Source: a virus. From it: a DNA stretch of 23,655 nucleotides. The stretch covers positions 1-23,655 of IMG/VR virus record IMGVR_UViG_3300028025_003286, one strand, 5' to 3'. Both the position numbers and the translations under genes were made by a program. The notes beneath the pieces were generated by a model. It saw nothing but the letters and a program-made list of their open reading frames with translations, was not told the origin of the DNA and did not search any database. This document shows, piece by piece, positions 13,836 to 21,020 of this stretch; within the stretch, counting starts at the first letter, position 1, and the number at the start of each line of letters is the position of its first letter.

Positions 13836-14642
13836 ATGGCAGAACAAACCCTGAGAGCAGCAGATGACGCTAACAAAGCAAATGATTTGCTTGCTCAAGC
13901 ACTATCCGAACCACAAACCGTAGAAGCACCAAAAATTGTTTCTCCTACAGACATTCTTGTCGACCTCCCTGGAGGTATCGTAATCGACGGGGAGGTTGTC
14001 AAGACTGCTCTTGTAAGAGAAATAAATGGTAGAGACGAAGAAGCATTAATCCGAGCAGAATCATCAGGAAAAATGTTTTCAATAGTTGTAAACCGTGCAA
14101 CAGTTTCTTTAGGCGACACTAAAGCCACAGACGAATTACTTGATAGCCTACTAGTTGGAGACAGAGATGCCATCCTTCTAGGAATTTATCGTGCAACATT
14201 TGGTGAAACAGCAGAACTATCTGGGTACTGTAACGGTTGCTCTGAATTTAAACCTGTAGAAATTGACATTCTAAAAGACATTAAAAGCAGAGTTTTACCT
14301 GACGCTCAGGAAACAAACTTTATCGTTAAAGGTAAGAACAAAGAGTTTTTGGTGACTTTACCAACAGGTAAGACACAGAAAAAACTCTTGGCTAACCCAG
14401 AAGCAAACATTGCAGAGTCTTTAACAACTTTGCTAGAACAAACCGTGTTAGAAATTGACGGCAGACCCGTCTTTAGTAAAACACAAATCCAAGCATTAGG
14501 ACTTGTCGACAGACGTGCTATTGCTGACGCTATCGCAGACCGAAACCCTGGCCCACTATTTGACCCAATAAATGTAACTTGCCCAGATTGTGAGAGTGAA
14601 GTGCAGGTGCCGATTAGCCTCGGTACTTTGTTTCGCCTCTAA
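13836..14642 (+). CDS. T4_baseplate-like protein in tail-assembly-chaperone position
   Basis: 268 residues, AAGGAG 6 nt before the ATG. The layout matches the T4_baseplate (gp26-type) family, often found between tube and tape measure: VDLPGG near the N-terminus, ALVREINGRDEEAL, LLVGDRDAILLGIYRATFG, two zinc-type Cys pairs (Cys132/135 in CNGC; Cys249/252 in CPDC), and LPTGKTQKKL. The segment QALGLVDRRAIADAIADRNPGP precedes the second Cys pair. By position it is expected to act as the chaperone that guides tape measure assembly. Its 3' end overlaps an open +1-frame segment that looks like a frameshift extension. A baseplate-hub role like T4 gp26 is an alternative. Confidence 0.75.
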   Translation: MAEQTLRAADDANKANDLLAQALSEPQTVEAPKIVSPTDILVDLPGGIVIDGEVVKTALVREINGRDEEALIRAESSGKMFSIVVNRATVSLGDTKATDELLDSLLVGDRDAILLGIYRATFGETAELSGYCNGCSEFKPVEIDILKDIKSRVLPDAQETNFIVKGKNKEFLVTLPTGKTQKKLLANPEANIAESLTTLLEQTVLEIDGRPVFSKTQIQALGLVDRRAIADAIADRNPGPLFDPINVTCPDCESEVQVPISLGTLFRL

Positions 14643-14802
14643 TTTAATAAGTTATGAAGAATTAATTTACTCTTGGGCCGCATTGGCTAAGTTGTATAAA
14701 GGTTGGACTCTAACGGAAATCCGTGAGATGTCTAGCCGTGAAAGGTTGAACTGGTTTGAAATAGCCAGAACAAGCGGAAAGGTGGTGAAGGATAATGGCT
14801 AA
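14635..14802 (+). CDS. +1-frame extension of the tail assembly chaperone (probable frameshift product)
   Basis: 55 residues open in the +1 frame from inside the end of the chaperone gene to TAA 14800-14802. The segment EELIYSWAALAKLYKGWTL, then EIREMSSRERLNWFEIA resembles the helical T-part of G/GT tail-assembly chaperones. It has no good start codon of its own: a GTG at 14590 lies inside the chaperone gene without an obvious ribosome site. A +1 slip of tRNA-Phe from TTT (14631-14633) to TTC (14632-14634) would fuse it to residue 266, giving about 321 residues. A second possible site is CTC-TAA at 14637-14642. The TAA overlaps the tape measure start by 8 nt. Confidence 0.65.
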   Translation, partial: ASNLISYEELIYSWAALAKLYKGWTLTEIREMSSRERLNWFEIARTSGKVVKDNG

Positions 14803-17323
14803 AGACGAAATCGTTGGCGACATTGAAGGGGCTAATAACGCCCTATCCAAAATGACACGCCTTGTTAAATCTCTTGTTGGGGACTTTGCAAAACTAGGTA
14901 AGGGCATCACTGGGGCTGTACAGCCTATGGGTAACGGCGGGTTTGGTCAACGAGGTTTAGGTGTAGGTTCAGGTAACCGCCTATCTCAAGCGTTGGGCGG
15001 ATTCAGTTTCATGCCTCCAACAGGAAACGTTGGGGCTACTTGGGACTGGACCAAGAAGATGAACCTTGGTATGGGTACCCTCCAAGGACTAACTAAAATG
15101 GCCACAGGCGTTGTTGCTGGTGGTTTCATGGCTATGCCTGACGTTGAAACAACCATAACTAGGGCATCAGGTTTTTATGGGGCTAACCTTATGCAGGGGG
15201 GTTCTGCTGGGGGTAGGGCAGGAATAGCAAACGCCACCTTTAATGGTATGAAAGGCGGTATTACAGGCCTTGGAATGGACTCTGCTGCCGCAGCAATTTT
15301 TTCTGGTATGGGAGTTAGCACTAATGCCACAGGAGTTAACGCTGGGCAATTTCAAAACTTACTTACATCAACTAAAAATGCTGCAAAATATTTAAACATA
15401 GATAACGCTACTGCTGCTCAGGCATTAGGTGGCTTAACTAGCGGTGCAACCTCTAGTTCCTTGATGCGTAACTTTGGTATGTACACAACAGACCCTATAA
15501 CAGGTAAGCGTCTTTCACAGGGCGAAATCTTTTCTCAGTTAAATGAGCGTATGACTGGTGGGCAAAAACTTACTGTGCAAGAATTACAGACTTCTATGCA
15601 GGGTGGTGCTTTAGAGCAAAACCTTAAAAACTCAGGCTTAGATGCTACTCAACAGCGTATGGCTTATCAATACATGATTGATGCTGCTGGCGGCAAGAAC
15701 ATGGACTTGAGCGACGATAAACTAATGGCACAACTTCAGAAAAGTGCTGGCGATAACCCTATGCAGTCTGAGTACAGTGCTATCAGTTCTCAAACAAAAA
15801 CTATGGAAACTGCAACAGACGCCTACATTGAAGGTATGAAAAAAGCCGCTGTAGTAATCGACCAGTTTAACGGTGCTATGCAAGGTTTCTTAAAGACCCC
15901 TGCAGGACAAGCGATGGCTCAACTAAATGCTGGAACTAGTTTAGGTATTAAAGACCCTACAATCGCTGGTGGTCTTACTGCACTTGGAGGTATAGGTGGC
16001 GGTCTAGGCTCAATTGGTGGGGCACTATTAACTAACGCATTACTAACAAAAAGTTTAAGAGGGGCAGGAGTTCTTGGCCCTAAAGGCGGCGGTGCAGTTG
16101 CTGCTGGTGGTGGTCGCTACCGTGACCCTAAGACAGGCAGATATACCAAGGCACCTGCGGCTAAAGGTGGCGGTGGATTTAAAGGTAGAGGTTTTGGTCT
16201 TGGTTTGCTTGCAAGTTTGGGTGGAGGATTTGTTGGAGACTTAGTTGCTGGTGATTCTGCACAAGGTAGTACCCAAAGTAAAATTGGTAATGCTATTGGT
16301 ACTGCCGCATCTTGGGGTGGTATGGGTGCAATGGTTGGAAGCATTATTCCAGGTGTGGGCACAGGAATTGGTGCTGCGATTGGAGCGACTGCTGGGGCAA
16401 TCTACGGTGGGTTTAGTGGTGATGGTGGTACCAGCAATGGTGGTGGAAGTAACAGTGCGGGGGCTGGAGCAGGGGCAGCGTTTAAACTTATTCACCCTGT
16501 AGGTAAAGCAAGAATGGTTTGTGGCTACGGTGTTTACGATGACTTACACCCTAGAGGTCACTGGGCGGTTGACTGGTCTGCCGCTGAAGGCACAGGAATT
16601 ATGGCTGCTGCCGCTGGTAAAGTAATTTTCACTGGTGGTCGTGCAGCCAACACTATGGGAACTAGTGACCGCAGTTATGGTCTACACGTAAAAGTTGACC
16701 ACGGAAATGGGTATGTGACCAACTACGCTCACGTAAGTGGTTTTGACGTTAGTGTTGGACAGCAAGTTACCCAAGGACAGCAAATCGCTAGAGTCGGTAA
16801 CACAGGTTACTCTGAAGCCGCTCACCTTCACTTCGAACTTTGGAAAGGTGGGACAAGAGTTGACCCATCACCATTCTTAGGTGCAAACTACGCAAAAAAC
16901 TCAGGAGTTAAAGGTGGAAGCAGTACTTCATCTAACTCTGTTCGTGGTATGGGTGGCTCTGCTGACGCTGGGCTTTTAGGTTTCTCAACAGGTGCATCAG
17001 GTAATGGTACTAAAATCCCTTCATCGTATAAAGGTGCCGCTATTGGTAAGTCAGTTGTTGCTGGTGGCGGTAGAACTAGTGCATCTTCTGGTGGTAGCGG
17101 AACATTGCTGGGTAAAGGAACTTCTACAGGTGCAAACCTAGGTGGAGGTATGGGAACTACTGGTGGAGGAGATGGACCTAGTAGTGGTGGCGGTGGCGGA
17201 AACAATGTCACTATAAACGTATCTGTAGCACAGGCTTCAGAATCTGAAGCAAGACGCTTTGCAAAACTTATTAAAGAGTATCTAGATAACGATACATTAA
17301 CTTCAACAATGGGGAGACTATAA
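14795..17323 (+). CDS. Tape measure protein with M23 peptidase domain
   Basis: 842 residues, start in an ATGGCTAA overlap with the +1-frame extension. The N-terminal half is Gly/Ala/Met/Gln-rich and helical (for example FSQLNERMTGGQKLTVQEL; DAYIEGMKKAAVVIDQFNGAM). Three hydrophobic glycine-rich stretches lie at about 390-416, 465-485 and 500-540, the last with a glycine-zipper look. Residues 565-697 are a LytM/M23 endopeptidase: His589 and Asp593 in HWAVDW, His646 in NYAH, and HLHFEL with His677 and His679. All zinc ligands appear present, so it is probably active against peptidoglycan. A Gly/Ser-rich region follows, then a helical tail. The protein sets tail length and probably helps open the cell wall during injection. 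Confidence 0.92.
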   Translation: MAKDEIVGDIEGANNALSKMTRLVKSLVGDFAKLGKGITGAVQPMGNGGFGQRGLGVGSGNRLSQALGGFSFMPPTGNVGATWDWTKKMNLGMGTLQGLTKMATGVVAGGFMAMPDVETTITRASGFYGANLMQGGSAGGRAGIANATFNGMKGGITGLGMDSAAAAIFSGMGVSTNATGVNAGQFQNLLTSTKNAAKYLNIDNATAAQALGGLTSGATSSSLMRNFGMYTTDPITGKRLSQGEIFSQLNERMTGGQKLTVQELQTSMQGGALEQNLKNSGLDATQQRMAYQYMIDAAGGKNMDLSDDKLMAQLQKSAGDNPMQSEYSAISSQTKTMETATDAYIEGMKKAAVVIDQFNGAMQGFLKTPAGQAMAQLNAGTSLGIKDPTIAGGLTALGGIGGGLGSIGGALLTNALLTKSLRGAGVLGPKGGGAVAAGGGRYRDPKTGRYTKAPAAKGGGGFKGRGFGLGLLASLGGGFVGDLVAGDSAQGSTQSKIGNAIGTAASWGGMGAMVGSIIPGVGTGIGAAIGATAGAIYGGFSGDGGTSNGGGSNSAGAGAGAAFKLIHPVGKARMVCGYGVYDDLHPRGHWAVDWSAAEGTGIMAAAAGKVIFTGGRAANTMGTSDRSYGLHVKVDHGNGYVTNYAHVSGFDVSVGQQVTQGQQIARVGNTGYSEAAHLHFELWKGGTRVDPSPFLGANYAKNSGVKGGSSTSSNSVRGMGGSADAGLLGFSTGASGNGTKIPSSYKGAAIGKSVVAGGGRTSASSGGSGTLLGKGTSTGANLGGGMGTTGGGDGPSSGGGGGNNVTINVSVAQASESEARRFAKLIKEYLDNDTLTSTMGRL

Positions 17324-19074
17324 TGGCAGGATATCCAGGTTCAGGAAACCCACCTACACCTACACCACCACCACAAAGCCTTCTTAACGAATACAACATT
17401 GCTAAAGCCAAGGAACAGATTGCTAAGGCTTGCTACGAGGCTGTTGTTAGCGAAACAAAAAAGGCTAAAGCACGTATTGAAGGTACTAAAAAGAAGATTA
17501 ATTCTTACAGAATTTCTGGTGGCAAGGTTTTCTTACAAATAGCATCAGGTATTCAAACCGCAAGTTTTAATAAAGACCATTACATTGAAGGCATCAATGT
17601 TGCGGGAGTACGAGGGCGTATTGATAACGACTTTAGTTTTGTTACAGGTTCAACCACTGAAGTGAAATACGACACTAATTTAGCAACCTTAGGGCTACAG
17701 TACCCTACTGATGCGTACGTGTATTCAGTTGACTCTACAAAATCAAGTGGTCGAAAGAAATTGGCTGCGGATGAATGGGAAAGTGCACTAGGACAATTTG
17801 CTAGGAAGTTTGGTACTAGAAAGTTAACTTATGAAGATTTGCCTAGATGGAATAGTAATTTAAACCCCCAAGGTAATGGTGGTAATGCCCCAGTAAGTCC
17901 TGAGGACGGCTGGGGTGCACGAGATGACGTTTATTGGTATGAAACTCTTCATGAATACGAAAAATACTGTCTGTGGTTCTACAAACAAAAAATTGCTGAA
18001 ACAAAGACTAAGAAAACTGAATTAGACAAGGCCACTGGAAATGGTGGTACCGACACTTCTAAAGTAACTCCAGATGGCGGAAAAGGCGGAGGAAAAGGTG
18101 GCGGCGGCGGTGGTGGGAGTGGTAACTCAAGCGGTAACATGGTTGGAGTTGGAGATGACAAAAAACCTGTTATACATAATTTTCCAGCCGTTAAAGAAGT
18201 ATATTTCACTGCAAATAACCTAGCCAACTTTAAAGTAGATAAAGGCAATTTACCAGCAATAGTAAGTGCCGCTGAAAAGTTGTGGGAAGATAGTTCGCCG
18301 TATAAAGGTATGATTCAAAGTTATATTGTTCCTTCAAGGCTAAAATCAAACGGTACATGGTGGAGACCTGATGACGCTGGAGTAACTGGTTTAGGTGGAG
18401 ATAACAAGACAAGGCGAATTAACACTCGTCGTTATGGTTTCCAATTTCAATATAATCCTTCAACAGTTTCAATGAACTATGCGGGTGCACCTCAGGTGGA
18501 CATAGGTCTACAGACAAGCGGTGCGGATAAGGTGCCTCTTATTGGGTCTAGCGTTACAAGTAGCACAGTAACATTTAGCATCATAGTCAACAGGATGCAC
18601 GATTTTAAGTATCTTGATACTTTAATTTACGGCCAAGGAACTTTGCCAGTTAAAGAAATCTATTCCCATGTAGGAAATCATCCAGTAAATACAGCAAACG
18701 CTGGAACTGCCGCAGAAGTGACAAGCATTAATGAAGAGTTGAAACTGATTAAGGAACTAGGCACAATGTACGACATTGAGTACTTGCTTCGCACATTACT
18801 GGGGTACCAGTTAAAAAGCAACTTACGTGGAAAATTTACATCAGATATTGGTTATTTAGGTGCTTATCCTGTAGAACTGCACCTTGGGAAAAACTTAAGG
18901 TATTTAGGAATCATTGATGGGTTTAGTGTTAGTCACACTATTTTTAACCAAAACATGGTTCCAGTGTTTTCTAACGTCCAAATTACATTTAGTCGTCTTC
19001 CTGACTTTGCTAAAAAAATTAGTGAAGTTCTTAAAGCCCCAGTTGTTGTAGAAGAAAAGGACAAAAAAGATTGA
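17323..19074 (+). CDS. Baseplate hub or tube-adaptor protein with N-terminal extra region
   Basis: 583 residues, start in a TAATG overlap with the tape measure gene. The C-terminal part (about 360-575) has the pattern RRYGFQFQYNPSTVSMNYAG, VTFSIIVNRMHD, a helical middle (EELKLIKELGTMYDIEYLLRTLLG), and LRYLGIIDGFSVSHTIFNQNMVPVFSNVQITFSRLPDF. That recalls tube-adaptor/LysM-partner proteins at the base of contractile tails. Residues 1-240 (Pro-rich start, a Lys-rich helix near 25-60, Trp/Tyr-rich end) are not recognised. A glycine/lysine linker of about 30 residues (251-275) joins the parts. The LysM-like gene that usually accompanies such proteins follows. A cell-wall-contact role for the N-terminal part is possible. 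Confidence 0.65.
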   Translation: MAGYPGSGNPPTPTPPPQSLLNEYNIAKAKEQIAKACYEAVVSETKKAKARIEGTKKKINSYRISGGKVFLQIASGIQTASFNKDHYIEGINVAGVRGRIDNDFSFVTGSTTEVKYDTNLATLGLQYPTDAYVYSVDSTKSSGRKKLAADEWESALGQFARKFGTRKLTYEDLPRWNSNLNPQGNGGNAPVSPEDGWGARDDVYWYETLHEYEKYCLWFYKQKIAETKTKKTELDKATGNGGTDTSKVTPDGGKGGGKGGGGGGGSGNSSGNMVGVGDDKKPVIHNFPAVKEVYFTANNLANFKVDKGNLPAIVSAAEKLWEDSSPYKGMIQSYIVPSRLKSNGTWWRPDDAGVTGLGGDNKTRRINTRRYGFQFQYNPSTVSMNYAGAPQVDIGLQTSGADKVPLIGSSVTSSTVTFSIIVNRMHDFKYLDTLIYGQGTLPVKEIYSHVGNHPVNTANAGTAAEVTSINEELKLIKELGTMYDIEYLLRTLLGYQLKSNLRGKFTSDIGYLGAYPVELHLGKNLRYLGIIDGFSVSHTIFNQNMVPVFSNVQITFSRLPDFAKKISEVLKAPVVVEEKDKKD

Positions 19075-19346
19075 TTTACGCAGATAGTAGATACGCTGAC
19101 GGTCGTGTTTTTAAAGCCATGGATTCAAGAACTGAAAAAGCACAAATTACGGTTTTAAGGCAATACTCAAACTTACAGTCAAATTACTACACCATGACTT
19201 GGCGAGAAGGTGACCGTATTGATGTTATTGCTCAACAACTTTACGGTACTAGCGATAACTGGCATTACATCATGGACCATAATCCAGAAATTGTTGACCC
19301 TAGCGGAATAGCCCCTGGAACTTTGATAAGAGTGCCTAATGACTAA
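19071..19346 (+). CDS. LysM/tail protein X-like baseplate protein
   Basis: 91 residues. I chose the TTG at 19071, which overlaps the upstream TGA (TTGA) and has AAGGA 9 nt before it. The first ATG lies 16 codons further in, without a ribosome site. Residues 39-89 (YYTMTWREGDRIDVIAQQLYGTSDNWHYIMDHNPEIVDP, then APGTLIRVP) follow the LysM/tail-X pattern: G-D, I-A-x-x-x-Y-G, W, N-P, P-G, I-R-V-P. Such small proteins tie the hub to the tube or wedge in contractile tails. The stop overlaps the next start by 8 nt. Confidence 0.8.
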   Translation: MIYADSRYADGRVFKAMDSRTEKAQITVLRQYSNLQSNYYTMTWREGDRIDVIAQQLYGTSDNWHYIMDHNPEIVDPSGIAPGTLIRVPND

Positions 19347-20619
19347 ACTTCTTTTAACTAGTAAATACCGTAGAGGTACGACCTACTCGGTATCTTTTCC
19401 TACAGTCCCCTCATTGTCTACTGTTCCTCGTAGGGTCGAACTATTACAAGAACCATATAATCATGATGTTCTTATCATGGAGTTCTCTAAAACAAGCGAA
19501 AAATGGTTTACTTTAATGAGGACTGGGGTGCCAGTAAGGTTTTCTTGGAAACAAGGTGCAATCTCAAACACTTGGGTTGGGTATGTTTCGTTTGTAAAAA
19601 AGACTGTAGCAGGTCAAATTGAAGAACTTATGGAAGTCCATTGTATAGGCTCAACTTTTCCCCTTAAAGACAGTACAACAAAGGTTTTTAGAGATAAGTC
19701 TATTCCTCAAGCAGTTGAAGAACTAGTTACTAGTTTTGGTTTTAAATTTGTTGGAGAAGATAACAAAGTAGTTTTTGAGCAACTGACTATTGCAGGACAT
19801 TCTTATTGGGAATGGATTGTAGAGCACGCCAAGAGTATTGGTTACGGAATTCTTGTGGATAAGATGACGTTTTATTTCAGACCATTAGATAAACTAATTG
19901 ACCAGAACATAACTAACGTACCTGTTTTGAGTATGAACTCTACAAAATTTGGTATAAACAACGAGTTTTTAGACCGAACTTTAGATTCCTTTAAAGTTAT
20001 CAACGGTGAACACGTTGAAATTGAAGGTCAAATGAGAACAAACAAATCTATTGGTGGAGTAAATCCACTAACTGGAGAGATTATTTTGTCCAAAGCGTCC
20101 CCAAAAACCGTGGGAGAGAACTTTAAATCTGCAGTTAATGACGTTATTTTTAATGACGTTGTGGCTACAGAGGTTTCTTTGTCACAGGAAATTGCTCAGG
20201 CTCAAGTTGATGGCTCCGCTCATTTAGGTAGACTAAACATGCCAGCACGTATTGCGTGTCAGGGCGACCCTAGAATTCGACCTTTTGCCCCAATAATAAT
20301 TCAAGGTACAGGTTCTTTGACTGACGGGTATTGGATTGCATCTCAAGTTAAACACATGTTTGCTCGTCTAGGAGACTACCAAATTGAGATGAAAGCAGCC
20401 ATTGATGGAACTGGATATGACACTAAGGTTTACGCAAAAGATGGGGCCCAAAATACTGTTGGAGTGATAAACTTGGTAGAGGCTTTAAGCGGAAATGTTC
20501 AAGTAAACAAAAATAATGCTGCGGTATTAAACGCAGTAAACCCAATTGTTTTTGAATTAAATCAAGGATGGAATCGAACCCCTGCAACATGGGGACACAG
20601 ATTTACAGGAGATAAATAA
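19339..20619 (+). CDS. gpD/gp27-like baseplate hub protein
   Basis: 426 residues, start in an ATGACTAA overlap. The sequence has the layout of late-control gpD-type hub proteins: a beta-rich N-terminal part (VELLQEPYNHDVLIMEFSKTSEKW; GVPVRFSWKQG; WVGYVSFVKK), then a helix-strand middle (IPQAVEELVTSFGFKFV; YWEWIVEHAKSIGYGILVDKMTFYFRPLD), and a late barrel with ARIACQGDPRIRPFAPIIIQGTG and YWIASQVKHMFARLGDYQIEM. The W-x-x-I-x-x-x-A-x-x-x-G-Y and P-x-I-I-I-Q-G-T pieces are typical. The trimer forms the base of the tube and holds the gp5-like spike encoded downstream. The stop overlaps the next start as TAATG. Confidence 0.8.
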   Translation: MTKLLLTSKYRRGTTYSVSFPTVPSLSTVPRRVELLQEPYNHDVLIMEFSKTSEKWFTLMRTGVPVRFSWKQGAISNTWVGYVSFVKKTVAGQIEELMEVHCIGSTFPLKDSTTKVFRDKSIPQAVEELVTSFGFKFVGEDNKVVFEQLTIAGHSYWEWIVEHAKSIGYGILVDKMTFYFRPLDKLIDQNITNVPVLSMNSTKFGINNEFLDRTLDSFKVINGEHVEIEGQMRTNKSIGGVNPLTGEIILSKASPKTVGENFKSAVNDVIFNDVVATEVSLSQEIAQAQVDGSAHLGRLNMPARIACQGDPRIRPFAPIIIQGTGSLTDGYWIASQVKHMFARLGDYQIEMKAAIDGTGYDTKVYAKDGAQNTVGVINLVEALSGNVQVNKNNAAVLNAVNPIVFELNQGWNRTPATWGHRFTGDK

Positions 20620-21020
20620 TGGCTAACATTGAACAGGCTATAAGCCTACCTTTTACTCTGGGCATAAATGGTTCTATAGTCACTACGACTGACCAAAGAA
20701 AACTTTGGGCAGATAGAGTTCTGTCCGTTATAGGTACTGCTTTAGGGGAAAGAGTCCAAAGGTACTACTTTGGGAGTAAAATTCATTTTGATAACTTTGA
20801 CAGTGTTACTGGGGCTGAAGAGTCGCTTTACAAACACATATCAGAAGCATTTTCAGACTATCTTCCATTATTGAATTTCAGTGATTTGCAAACCTCTTAC
20901 AGTAAAGACACTGGAGTTTTAGAAGTAACAGTTTTCTACTCTTTGCCTGATGACACTACTACAGAAACCAAAATAGGTACTGTATTAATTAACGGAACCC
21001 AACCACCTAAGGAAATTTAA
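20619..21020 (+). CDS. gp25-like baseplate wedge protein
   Basis: 133 residues, start in a TAATG overlap. The pattern of gpW/gp25 family proteins is visible: a start with LPFTLGINGSIVTTTD, a helix VLSVIGTALGERV, F-G-S in the middle, a helical ISEAFSDYLPLLNF, then a strand LEVTVFYSLPD. In T4 and P2 this protein begins sheath assembly and forms part of the wedge. The family's usual R-x-x-x-P-x-F-G is replaced here by RYYFGSK, a mild variation. The next gene (gpJ-like) starts at its stop, the standard order. Confidence 0.82.
   Translation: MANIEQAISLPFTLGINGSIVTTTDQRKLWADRVLSVIGTALGERVQRYYFGSKIHFDNFDSVTGAEESLYKHISEAFSDYLPLLNFSDLQTSYSKDTGVLEVTVFYSLPDDTTTETKIGTVLINGTQPPKEI

Noticed and set aside
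16117-16502. ORFs on both strands within the glycine-rich part of the tape measure gene
   Set aside because: These are Pro-rich or Val/Leu-rich shadows of a Gly/Ala-rich coding region.
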